A DNA stretch of 64,000 nucleotides from contig JAEWWT010000014.1 in NCBI GenBank assembly GCA_023396225.1, forward strand, positions 1-64,000. Reading direction: 5' to 3'. This document shows positions 1-7,200 of the stretch, piece after piece; the first letter of the stretch is position 1, and each line of letters begins with the position of its first letter. Source of the DNA: Bacillota bacterium (GTDB lineage Bacteria > Bacillota > Clostridia > Oscillospirales > Ruminococcaceae). Under the pieces are notes generated by a model, which worked only from the letters and a program-made list of their open reading frames with translations, ran no database searches and was not told the origin of the DNA. The translations under genes and the position numbers were made by a program.

Positions 1-97
1 TTCATTAAAGATTATTCCCCAGTGGGGAATACAATAGTATTTGTTTCTAAATTTAATTATACTCAATTAAATAGGTGTGTCAAGGAAGACAAATCAA

Positions 98-298
98 TTA
101 TACCTTTGCATAATCTAAACCATACTCCTTGAGTATTTTTGGATCAAAACGCTGCGGAATGTCATAAACTTTACTCAGTATTAAGTTGCCGCTTATCTCG
201 TGTCCTTTACACACTCCGTTTACTCTTTCTTGAAAGCTGCGATAAGTCCAAAGATGCACAGGATGTTCAATGTCAATAGGAAATACTTTAATCAGCAT
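98..298 (-). CDS. small hypothetical protein coupled to the upstream RHH-like gene
   Basis: A 66-residue protein of unknown function. I chose the ATG at 298 because it overlaps the 3' end of the upstream gene (stop at 288-290) by 11 bp, the usual arrangement for translational coupling; the longer frame to 415 would lie inside that gene. It has no signal peptide, membrane segment or motif that I recognise. Its only context is a likely mobile-element edge beside a RHH-like protein and an integrase. It could be a plasmid- or ICE-type accessory protein; that is inference. Confidence 0.5.
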   Translation of the reverse strand: MLIKVFPIDIEHPVHLWTYRSFQERVNGVCKGHEISGNLILSKVYDIPQRFDPKILKEYGLDYAKV

Positions 299-920
299 TA
301 CTATCACTCTCCTTAGTGCTTTTTCTTCTTTCTTCTTGAGCCACTTGTCGAGCTTCTTGGGAAATGGTGTATTGTGAAAGACTTTCGTATATTTCATCTT
401 TTGTTTCCAGCCCATAACATTGATCCATGTATTTTTCTACGTCAAATTTTTGGCATTTTGCTTGTTCTGAAAAAATGTAATCAAATCGTTTTTTTAGGTA
501 TCCCTGAATTTGTTCGGAAGAAGTACCGATTTTCAAGGCAATCTGAGTAAGGTCATGCTGTATCATTTCCATTCCAATTTTACCACCAACATAAAATCCG
601 TTGTTGCAGCTCTCAGTAAAACTCGGAGTTTTAATGTCATAATCAATTTTTATACTGTCGCCTTTGTTAATTACATGAAAACGTAAATTGTCTGTTACAA
701 TTTCTTGTTCCATTACTTTGCCTGACAAGAAGTCTTCGAGCATGTCATTCAAGTAATCTTCTACAAACCATCCTATATTATCTAACATAAGTTGGTTAAG
801 TGCAATGTTAATCAAATCATTTTGAGGACGACCGAGTTTCTGAGAAAGTAACTCCAAATCTCCATTTAATCTTCCTTCGATTCTGTAACTTTTTTGAACA
901 GTGTTTCTTTTTGTGAGCAT
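288..920 (-). CDS. ribbon-helix-helix-like DNA-binding protein, hypothetical
   Basis: A 210-residue protein. Residues about 9-45 contain a short strand (QKSYRIEGRL) followed by two predicted helices and a QNDLINIAL segment, the pattern of plasmid and ICE ribbon-helix-helix proteins. The rest is acidic and helical and I do not recognise it. The start at 920 is preceded by AAAGGAG. The gene lies downstream of a 15-bp repeat array and divergent from an integrase, so it may regulate the element. No catalytic motif is visible. Confidence 0.55.
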   Translation of the reverse strand: MLTKRNTVQKSYRIEGRLNGDLELLSQKLGRPQNDLINIALNQLMLDNIGWFVEDYLNDMLEDFLSGKVMEQEIVTDNLRFHVINKGDSIKIDYDIKTPSFTESCNNGFYVGGKIGMEMIQHDLTQIALKIGTSSEQIQGYLKKRFDYIFSEQAKCQKFDVEKYMDQCYGLETKDEIYESLSQYTISQEARQVAQEERRKSTKESDSNAD

Positions 921-1011
921 ATTAAATTCACTCCTTTATAATATTTTGTCAAGTCTTTTTTTAAAAAATTCTTTAAAGACAAACCCCTATAATACGTACT
1001 TTTCACCACAA

Positions 1012-1150
1012 TTAGGTTTTCCATATCTGGAAAATCCGAACTCGGAAAGTCCAGATTTAGGTTTTCCATATCTGGTTTTTCCGTATCTGTAAAAACCACA
1101 TTTAGGTTTTCCACATCTGGATTTTCCATACCTGTTAAATACATATTTGG
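1012..1150. repeat. tandem array of about nine degenerate 15-bp repeats with 45-bp higher-order period
   Basis: The unit is roughly TTTTCCATATCTGG. The best copies start at 1017, 1062 and 1107, exactly 45 bp apart and each preceded by TTAGG; weaker copies fill the gaps. Read on the minus strand, the array encodes PDMENLN-like peptide repeats without a complete gene. Such arrays occur as iterons or operators, and inside repA-type genes of Firmicute elements. The last copy overlaps the -35 of the integrase promoter. Confidence 0.75.
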
Positions 1151-1175
1151 TTAAAATATCTAAACATGCTATAAT
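1147..1175 (+). promoter_or_regulatory. sigma-A-type promoter of the integrase
   Basis: A weak -35 (TTGGTT, 1147-1152) and a perfect -10 (TATAAT, 1170-1175) are 17 bp apart and about 40 bp upstream of the integrase ATG. The -35 lies in the last unit of the tandem repeat array, so a repeat-binding protein could control integrase expression. Confidence 0.5.
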
Positions 1176-1216
1176 ATAATTTGTCTGCGCAAAAAAGCAT
1201 AGAGGAGATAATTATT

Positions 1217-2206
1217 ATGGAATATTTTGAAAAAGCAGACGGTACTATGAAAGAGTGGTTGCAATATTGGTTTGAGGTATATGCTAAGAGAAATATAAAG
1301 CAGTCAACTGCTATTAGCTATATAGGGTATATTAACAATCATCTCGTTCCTCAAATAGGAGAGTATAGGCTGTCTGAAATTAATACTAATTTACTTCAGG
1401 AATTTTTTAATAACCGGATGGACTTTGGCGGAAAAAAGTGCGGTCCGCTGTCACCAAAAACTTTACATAATATGAAGCTTATGCTGCATAAGTCTTTGAA
1501 AAAGGCTGTTGAACTTGAACTGCTACAAAGAAATTATGCTGAATTTGTAGAACTTCCAAGGCAAAGTAAGCCTAACATGCGTGTGCTTGATTTGGCTGAA
1601 CAACGTCAGCTCGTAACTACGCTCAGGCATACAAATGAGAAGCTGTATATAGGTGCAATGATAAGTCTAGCTACAGGATTGCGTTTGGGCGAGGTTCTGG
1701 GGCTTAAATGGTCTGATATAGATTACAACAACAGTATGCTGCATATAAGGCGTACAGTTAATAGATTATGCACCATAGATGGAGATACAAAAACAGAGAT
1801 AGTTGTCGGCACTCCGAAAAGTGATAGTTCTGTCAGAGATATACCGTTTAATTATAACGTTCAAAAATATTTTGAAGAATATTATACGAGATCACTAAAA
1901 ATATTGGGAAAAAGAAAACTTAAATCCGATGATTTTGTTCTCTCTCTCAGATACGGACATCCGGTAGAACCAAAAACAATGCAAAGTGCTTTTAAACGAA
2001 TAGTATCTGAAGCAAAAATTAGTGATACGAACTTTCATGCATTGCGCCATACGTTTGCCACCAGGGCAATAGAAAAGGGCGTTGATGTAAAAACATTAAG
2101 TGTTTTGCTTGGACATGCCGATATAAGTACTACACTTAATCGTTACGCTCATGTACTTGATGATCAGAAGAGAAAAACAATGGATATACTTTTATCCGAT
2201 TATTAA
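1217..2206 (+). CDS. site-specific tyrosine recombinase (phage/ICE integrase)
   Basis: A 329-residue integrase. Residues about 5-110 form the SAM-like core-binding domain (WLQYWFEVYAKRNIKQSTA). The catalytic domain shows the Arg box (TGLRLGEVLGLKW), the HALRHTFATRA box with His and second Arg, LLGHADISTTLNRY with His and the nucleophilic Tyr. All catalytic residues are present, so it should be active. The ATG at 1217 follows GAGGAG by 9 bp. It is divergent from the RHH-like gene and marks one end of an integrated element whose other end lies outside the window. Confidence 0.93.
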   Translation: MEYFEKADGTMKEWLQYWFEVYAKRNIKQSTAISYIGYINNHLVPQIGEYRLSEINTNLLQEFFNNRMDFGGKKCGPLSPKTLHNMKLMLHKSLKKAVELELLQRNYAEFVELPRQSKPNMRVLDLAEQRQLVTTLRHTNEKLYIGAMISLATGLRLGEVLGLKWSDIDYNNSMLHIRRTVNRLCTIDGDTKTEIVVGTPKSDSSVRDIPFNYNVQKYFEEYYTRSLKILGKRKLKSDDFVLSLRYGHPVEPKTMQSAFKRIVSEAKISDTNFHALRHTFATRAIEKGVDVKTLSVLLGHADISTTLNRYAHVLDDQKRKTMDILLSDY

Positions 2207-2272
2207 TAAAACTTTCATTAAAAACATTAATATTAACAGAATTGCGCAGATATTTAAACATTTTTGTATAAA

Positions 2273-2314
2273 AAAACAGGACTTGCCAAAATTTATCTTG
2301 ACAAGTCCTGTTTT
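2273..2314. terminator. bidirectional rho-independent terminator
   Basis: A perfect 13-bp stem (AAAACAGGACTTG at 2273-2285 with CAAGTCCTGTTTT at 2302-2314) is flanked by an A run and a T run. It can end integrase transcription on the plus strand and the small RNA on the minus strand. Confidence 0.85.
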
Positions 2315-2337
2315 ATAACTTATAATTAAAGAAAATA

Positions 2338-2440
2338 AAAGCACCCACGATATCATTCAGCTCTTGCAAAGCCAAATGATATCATCATCACACAGATATT
2401 ATGGTATCTGAATGACTTAGTGAATGCTACTTATGTCTTG
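2338..2440 (-). ncRNA. candidate small non-coding RNA with its own promoter
   Basis: An RNA of about 100 nt is predicted from a consensus promoter at 2447-2475 and a hairpin ending near 2349-2383 (GATATCATT arms around a small inner stem), followed by GTGGGTGCTTTT. No ORF with a ribosome site is visible. The family is not recognised. The terminator at 2273-2314 lies just downstream. Confidence 0.5.
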
Positions 2441-2446
2441 TATTAA

Positions 2447-2475
2447 ATTATACAGGGTTTGAATACATTTGTCAA
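2447..2475 (-). promoter_or_regulatory. consensus sigma-A promoter reading leftward
   Basis: TTGACA (minus strand of 2470-2475) and TATAAT (minus strand of 2447-2452) are 17 bp apart. No coding gene lies downstream, which supports a non-coding transcript. The -35 box is part of the outer stem of the adjacent inverted repeat. Confidence 0.75.
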
Positions 2476-2536
2476 GCTGTTCAAAACTGAAATATCTGTT
2501 GGAGAGATATTTCATTAGGTTTTGGATGGCTTGACA
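2470..2536. repeat. 67-bp three-tier inverted repeat
   Basis: Three nested paired segments are seen: TGTCAAGC/GCTTGACA (8 bp), CAAAAC/GTTTTG (6 bp) and TGAAATATCT/AGATATTTCA (10 bp), with a 4x4 internal loop, a 4-nt bulge and a 7-nt apical loop. On the plus strand it is followed by seven T, so it could act as a terminator. Each outer arm also carries a TTGACA-like box. Confidence 0.7.
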
Positions 2537-2554
2537 TTTTTTTGCTTAAAACTA

Positions 2555-2695
2555 AATAACTGTTACACTTTAATAGTCTTTGAAGATTAAAGTGCGGAGC
2601 TTTCTGTGCAACCGTATCGCTCCGTTATCAACGAAACGCTTGGGTTTTACTCAGCCAACGCAAAGTAATGAGGATCTCTTTAAAAGCTTAATTAA
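2555..2695 (-). ncRNA. candidate structured RNA downstream of tRNA-fMet
   Basis: Between tRNA-fMet and the 67-bp inverted repeat lie four hairpins in a row: CGTTGG with CCAAGCG (one bulge), CGTT/AACG, CGGAGC/GCTCCG with an 18-nt loop, and CACTTTAAT/ATTAAAGTG around a second small stem. The density of stems and lack of an ORF argue for a functional RNA. The minus strand is favoured because its loops are purine-rich and it continues from the tRNA. I considered the raiA motif as a possible class but cannot confirm it. Confidence 0.5.
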
Positions 2696-2698
2696 AAT

Positions 2699-2775
<77 letters not shown>

Positions 2776-2808
2776 ATATTATTTATTAACTCTCTTGAGT
2801 GCTTATTT

Positions 2809-2837
2809 AGTATATCACATTATTAACACCTTGTCAA
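2809..2837 (-). promoter_or_regulatory. promoter of tRNA-fMet
   Basis: TTGACA (minus strand of 2832-2837) and TATACT (minus strand of 2809-2814) are separated by 17 bp, about 34 bp upstream of the tRNA 5' end. Confidence 0.8.
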
Positions 2838-2887
2838 GCTTTTTTAAAAAATTATTATATTAAATTATAAAAAACAAAAAATAATAT

Positions 2888-3127
2888 TTATAATAAATTA
2901 AAAGTATATGGACAATAACTACCCTTGCAACCTTTTTGCGTTTGCCACATTATAAATTGTTTTAAATGAGTAGTTTTAACCCCTTCAATTGATATAATTT
3001 TATGCTTACTTTCTAAATACCTAAATAAATATTCGCAGTTATTCCTATATCATTTAATAGTTTTAACTATGAATTTCCTAATCTGACAATCATAAATGTA
3101 CTTATTACAAACATCTTGTAATAACAT
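2888..3127 (-). pseudogene. relic tyrosine recombinase N-terminus with in-frame stop
   Basis: A reading frame opens at ATG 3127 behind AGGGAGGAA, encodes 25 residues, meets TGA at 3050-3052, and then continues in the same frame for about 53 more codons to TAA at 2888. Read through the TGA, it matches the layout of an integrase core-binding domain: IRKF-VKTIK, then YRNNCEYLFRYLES, then TTHLKQFIMWQT. The TGA would be a Ser codon (TCA) after one base change. No catalytic domain follows. The family call is by eye. Nothing else is visible between about 3130 and 3300. Confidence 0.65.
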
Positions 3128-3302
3128 AAAAATTCCTCCCTATTAATATGACAAACATAAAAATAAGAAGGAATTATAATATACACAATACTTTTTGATT
3201 ATTCAAAAATATTATGAATTAATATGTCATAAATGCCATAACAGAAACCATCATTCAAATCATACTGTATAATTATAATATCTAAATAGTCCTATAATCC
3301 TA

Positions 3303-4043
3303 TTAGTCTTGTTCATCATTAGGTATATCCCAGTTGTGATATACATTTTGAACGTCATCATTATCTTCAAGATGTTCAAGAAGTAGGCTCATTTTTTTAA
3401 TTGCATCTTCATCTGTAAGTGTTGTATATGTTGATGGAACCTGTTCAACTTCAGCTGACAATACATTATATCCTTTATCAGAGAGAGCCTCACGTACTCT
3501 ACCTAATTCTGAAGGCTCTGTTTCAATTTCAGCTGTTCCATCTTGAATCTGGAAATCAGATGCGCCAACATCAAAAACATCTTCCATTAACTTATCTTCA
3601 TCTACTCCATCGGCATCTAGAACAATTATCCCCTTGGATGAGAACATGAATGATACGCATCCAGTTGTTCCTAGATTTCCCCCAAACTTATCAAAATAAT
3701 GACGTACATCACCTGCTGTACGGTTTTTATTGTCTGTAAGTGTTTCAACTATTACAGCAACACCTGATGGTCCATAACCCTCATACACGTTAGCTTCGTA
3801 GCTGTTCTTATCGCCGCCTCCAGCTGCCTTCTTAATAACTCTGTCAATATTATCATTAGGAACATTATTGGTTTTTGCTTTCGCAATAAGATCACGAAGC
3901 TTTGCATTATTATTAGGATCTGCTCCGCCTTCCTTTACGCAAACAGTAATTTCACGCCCTATTTTAGTAAAAATCTTAGCTTTAGCACCATCTGTAGCTT
4001 CTTTTCTTCTTTTAATATTGTTCCATTTGGAATGTCCTGACAT
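3303..4043 (-). CDS. yebC: YebC/PmpR family protein
   Basis: The 246-residue product starts with the family signature SGHSKWNNIKRRKEA and has the typical three-domain length. Family members are cytoplasmic; they have been described as transcriptional regulators and, more recently, as ribosome-associated factors that ease polyproline translation, so the precise role is not settled. It is the last gene of the obgE-GNAT-mrnC-MBL-yebC run, 49 bp after the MBL gene. Nothing is truncated. Confidence 0.93.
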   Translation of the reverse strand: MSGHSKWNNIKRRKEATDGAKAKIFTKIGREITVCVKEGGADPNNNAKLRDLIAKAKTNNVPNDNIDRVIKKAAGGGDKNSYEANVYEGYGPSGVAVIVETLTDNKNRTAGDVRHYFDKFGGNLGTTGCVSFMFSSKGIIVLDADGVDEDKLMEDVFDVGASDFQIQDGTAEIETEPSELGRVREALSDKGYNVLSAEVEQVPSTYTTLTDEDAIKKMSLLLEHLEDNDDVQNVYHNWDIPNDEQD

Positions 4044-4092
4044 TAATACCTCTCCTTTGAATAAAACTATGTTTTAAACATTGAAAAGTGAA

Positions 4093-4767
4093 TTATATCC
4101 ACTTTTCAAAACATTTTTTATAATTATTGTCTCCAATGCAAATCGGGTCAAGATGTCCAGTCAACAATCTTTTTGCCCCTGACTCTTTTATTTTAATAAC
4201 AGATTTCTTTGCCGCCTTTTTACTCTCGCAAATATATCTGAAATTCGGCGTTACTGCATTGCAAAGTGCATCTCCTATATAAAAATCGTCACCATAAAGA
4301 ACTCCGATGGAACCTCTTGTATGGCCTTCAAGTGAAACAATTTTCGCATTAATTCCATAAGTATCAAGACTCATTCCATCTTCAAGGAATATGTCAACAT
4401 TAAATTTCTCAGACTTTTCTTCAAAGCTCTTTTTAAATAACCTTAAAACTGTTTTTCCGATTGCATTGAAAGTATATAACTTATGTATCGAGTTATCTCT
4501 TGCAAGGTTTACATCATATGCACTCATTGCAATTTTACAATTATAAAGCTTTGAAAAATATTTTGCATTCTGAATATGATCATTGTGGCCATGTGTAAGA
4601 ATAATTAATTTTATATTATAATTCATTAGCCACATTTCAATATGATCCCTGAACTTTTTAATTCCTGTATCAATCAAAATGTCACCTTCTGAGCCTCGCA
4701 ATACATAACAGTTGGTATGTCCAGCAGTAATCATGTTAATATTATTATAATTTTTTTGCATTAACAC
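4093..4767 (-). CDS. MBL-fold metallo-hydrolase
   Basis: A 224-residue metallo-beta-lactamase fold protein. The Zn-binding motif THGHNDH lies at about residues 58-64, followed by EGHTRGS near 148 and a metal-bridging Asp in YIGDALCN. The substrate is unknown; short single-domain members are often thiolester or glyoxalase-II-like hydrolases. The start at 4767 overlaps the stop of mrnC by 7 bp; an in-frame ATG at 4761 is also possible. The overlap implies co-translation with mrnC. Confidence 0.85.
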   Translation of the reverse strand: MLMQKNYNNINMITAGHTNCYVLRGSEGDILIDTGIKKFRDHIEMWLMNYNIKLIILTHGHNDHIQNAKYFSKLYNCKIAMSAYDVNLARDNSIHKLYTFNAIGKTVLRLFKKSFEEKSEKFNVDIFLEDGMSLDTYGINAKIVSLEGHTRGSIGVLYGDDFYIGDALCNAVTPNFRYICESKKAAKKSVIKIKESGAKRLLTGHLDPICIGDNNYKKCFEKWI

Positions 4768-5159
4768 ACCTCAGTATTATACCAGATTAAATCAAAGATT
4801 TCAACCAATCTGTCATTCTTTTTCTGAAGGTATAAATATCCGAAAAGTGCTTCAAGTCCGGTTGCACGTCGGTATTCTATAGGATTTGAGCTCTTTGGGA
4901 CAGTATTACCTGTGGCATTACGTCCCCTTTTCAAAATTTCTTCCTCATCTTCATAAAGGTGTGGTAAAATTATGTCTACCGCACTAGATTGAAATGCCGC
5001 CCTAACCTTATCCACTGACATTTGATGAAGTTTTTTTACAGGCATGTTTGCAAGTTCAAGAAGACGTTCACGAACAAGCACCTCATAAACTGCATCTCCT
5101 AAGAAAGCCAATGTTAATGGGCTATATTGATTCACAATTTTTTTATCCAGCGTTACCAC
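4761..5159 (-). CDS. mrnC: Mini-ribonuclease III
   Basis: A 132-residue RNase III catalytic domain without the dsRNA-binding domain, the normal MrnC size. The motif LAFLGDAVYE (residues 18-26) carries the catalytic Asp. In Bacillus this enzyme matures the ends of 23S rRNA and works as a homodimer with ribosomal protein L3. The start is GTG at 5159, directly abutting the TAG of the GNAT gene. Its place in the obgE operon fits ribosome biogenesis. Confidence 0.92.
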   Translation of the reverse strand: MVTLDKKIVNQYSPLTLAFLGDAVYEVLVRERLLELANMPVKKLHQMSVDKVRAAFQSSAVDIILPHLYEDEEEILKRGRNATGNTVPKSSNPIEYRRATGLEALFGYLYLQKKNDRLVEIFDLIWYNTEVC

Positions 5160-5672
5160 CTACTTTATTAATGCATACATACAGCTGTCAAAATAACTAC
5201 CATTTTTGAACATACTTTTCTTTAACACGCATTCACATTCAAAACCTGCTTTTTCAAGCACTGCACAGGAACCTTTATTATCTTTAAACGGTGTAGCCTG
5301 TATTCTGACAATATCATATTTATCAAAAACATATTTGCAAAAATATTTGACAGTATGAGTCATAATACCCTTACCCCAATACTCCTGAGAAAGCCAGTAT
5401 GCAATGTCTCCACTTCTTGAATAAATATCATCCTTAATAAACAAAGCTATTGAACCAATAAGTTTTCCTTCTTTAACAATTGCTCTCATACATTGTTTAT
5501 CTTCAGATGTTTTTATACAGGATTCTATAAATGCTTCAGCATTTGCTCTCTGACAAAGACTTTCAAATGATTTGGATAAATACCTTGAAATCTGTATATT
5601 CCCTGCTTCTCTCATAAGATCATCAATATATTCTGATGTCCAGTTTTTAAGTTTAAAATCTAATACGTCCAT
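5160..5672 (-). CDS. GNAT family N-acetyltransferase (RimJ/RimL-like)
   Basis: A 170-residue acetyltransferase with the RimJ/L layout: AYWLSQEYWGKGIMTHTVK near residues 90-108 forms the acetyl-CoA loop, and NKGSCAVLEKAGF near 130 the conserved Asn/Ala-Gly-Phe segment. The substrate cannot be told; relatives acetylate ribosomal protein N-termini or small amines. It sits 10 bp after obgE and abuts mrnC, so a ribosome-related target is plausible but inferred. Confidence 0.85.
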   Translation of the reverse strand: MDVLDFKLKNWTSEYIDDLMREAGNIQISRYLSKSFESLCQRANAEAFIESCIKTSEDKQCMRAIVKEGKLIGSIALFIKDDIYSRSGDIAYWLSQEYWGKGIMTHTVKYFCKYVFDKYDIVRIQATPFKDNKGSCAVLEKAGFECECVLKKSMFKNGSYFDSCMYALIK

Positions 5673-5681
5673 TTTATCACC

Positions 5682-6962
5682 TTAGAAAACGAAATCAAAT
5701 CTGAACCCGAGTATATCAACAGTATCTCCCTCATCTATACCCATATCTTCAAGCTTGTCAATAATTCCGCTATTTCTCAATACTCTTTGGAAATACAGCA
5801 ACGATTCATAATCCTCAACATCACAAGTGCGCATGAATGCCTCAAGCCAAGGTGCTTCAACATAATATACGGCATCATCACCACGATGTATCTCAAATTT
5901 CTCGCCAATTCCAGCCTTTTCGTCAAGCTCTTGTTGTGTAAGCGGTTCTGCTTCATATTTTTTAATAGGAGGAAGAGTTTCAAGCTTTTTATATACGCCG
6001 TTAATAAGTTCTCTGGTTCCGCTCGTAGTTGCAGCAGATATTTCAAAAAATTCAATGCCCTTATCTGTTATATATTTTTTAAATTCATCAATCTGTTCCT
6101 GAGATGCCATATCACATTTATTAGCTGCAACAATCTGTGGTCGGTTAGAAAGATCCTCACTGAAATTTTTAAGCTCTTTATTTATAACCTCAAAATCTTC
6201 ACATGGATTTCTGCCCTCTGAACCTGAAACATCAACCACATGAAGTATTAATCTACATCTTTCAACATGTCTTAAAAACTCATGTCCAAGACCAACACCA
6301 TCACTTGCGCCTTCAATAAGTCCAGGAATATCGGCCATTACAAATGACTTACCCTCGCCCATTGAAATAACTCCAAGTACAGGAGTAAGCGTTGTAAAAT
6401 GATAGTTAGCAATTTTAGGCTTTGCAGCAGATACAACTGAAATCAGCGTTGATTTTCCTACGTTAGGAAATCCAACCAAACCAACATCCGCAAGAAGTTT
6501 TAACTCAAGTGATACTTCATATTCTTCACCTGCAAAACCAGGTTTTGCAAATTTAGGGATCTGTCTGGTAGGTGTGGCAAAACGAGCATTACCCTTTCCG
6601 CCCTTTCCGCCTGCTGCTATAATTTTTGGCTCATCAGTTGACATATCAGCAATTATTCTACCGGTATTTGCATCCTTAACAAGAGTACCTCTTGGAACTT
6701 TTATAACGAGATCAGCTGCATTTCTTCCTGTGCAATTTTTAGTACTTCCATTCTCGCCTTTTTCAGCTTTATATTTTTTCTTGTATCTGAAATCAATAAG
6801 AGTTGAAAAATTGTCATCTACCTGAAAGACAATATTTCCTCCTTTACCGCCATCTCCGCCGTCCGGACCTCCCGCTGCAACATATTTTTCACGATGAAAC
6901 GATACAGCACCATCTCCGCCATCTCCTGCTTTAATGGTAATCTTAGCTTTATCTACAAACAT
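5682..6962 (-). CDS. obgE: GTPase ObgE/CgtA
   Basis: A 426-residue Obg GTPase. The glycine-rich N-terminal Obg fold (KAGDGGDGAVSFHREKYV, GGPDGGDGGKGGN) is followed by the G domain with P-loop GFPNVGKST at 164-172, DIPGL switch II and NKCD, then the Obg C-terminal domain of the Firmicute type ending in the FRFDFVF region. It acts in 50S subunit assembly and stress responses. It is the first gene of its operon, with a promoter at 7057-7085. Confidence 0.97.
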   Translation of the reverse strand: MFVDKAKITIKAGDGGDGAVSFHREKYVAAGGPDGGDGGKGGNIVFQVDDNFSTLIDFRYKKKYKAEKGENGSTKNCTGRNAADLVIKVPRGTLVKDANTGRIIADMSTDEPKIIAAGGKGGKGNARFATPTRQIPKFAKPGFAGEEYEVSLELKLLADVGLVGFPNVGKSTLISVVSAAKPKIANYHFTTLTPVLGVISMGEGKSFVMADIPGLIEGASDGVGLGHEFLRHVERCRLILHVVDVSGSEGRNPCEDFEVINKELKNFSEDLSNRPQIVAANKCDMASQEQIDEFKKYITDKGIEFFEISAATTSGTRELINGVYKKLETLPPIKKYEAEPLTQQELDEKAGIGEKFEIHRGDDAVYYVEAPWLEAFMRTCDVEDYESLLYFQRVLRNSGIIDKLEDMGIDEGDTVDILGFRFDFVF

Positions 6963-7056
6963 TCATGTCCACTCCTTTCTATCTAAAAATATTATATTCA
7001 CATTTACAGTTTATACTAATCCTAATATAAAAAAATGCACATAAAAATACATATTA

Positions 7057-7085
7057 ATTATATCACAAAAGAATATCTATTGCAA
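7057..7085 (-). promoter_or_regulatory. promoter of the obgE operon
   Basis: TTGCAA (7080-7085) and TATAAT (minus strand of 7057-7062) are 17 bp apart, with a TG just upstream of the -10. The obgE start lies about 95 bp downstream. The rest of the 6963-7143 spacer is plain AT-rich sequence. Confidence 0.65.
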
Positions 7086-7143
7086 TATTTAATTAAATTA
7101 TATAAAATATATCTTTATTTTTATTAAACAAGTTATAATTAAT

Positions 7144-7189
7144 AAAAAAGCACCCGATGCAATCTACAGCATAGAAAGCAACGGATGTT
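7144..7189 (-). terminator. terminator after clpX
   Basis: An imperfect stem pairs the minus strand of 7178-7189 with GCATCGGGTGC (minus strand of 7150-7160), followed by a run of six T. It ends the tig-clpP-clpX unit. Confidence 0.65.
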
Positions 7190-7200
7190 AATTTAACATG

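Noticed and set aside
1..97. Attachment site candidate at the left edge
   Set aside because: TTCATTAAA recurs near 2214, but nine AT-rich bases are not significant. An inverted repeat ATTCCCC/GGGGAAT (14-30) may be a weak terminator for the small ORF at 98-298; I see no supported att site.
866..1144. A 92-codon minus-strand frame with PDMENLN repeats
   Set aside because: It overlaps the start of the RHH-like gene, lacks a ribosome site, and its repetitive part simply reflects the DNA repeat array. It may be a remnant of a repA-type gene, but it is not supported as a gene.
2531..2559. Rightward promoter from the second TTGACA in the 67-bp inverted repeat
   Set aside because: There is no acceptable -10 at 16-18 bp and no gene downstream on the plus strand before the tRNA on the opposite strand.
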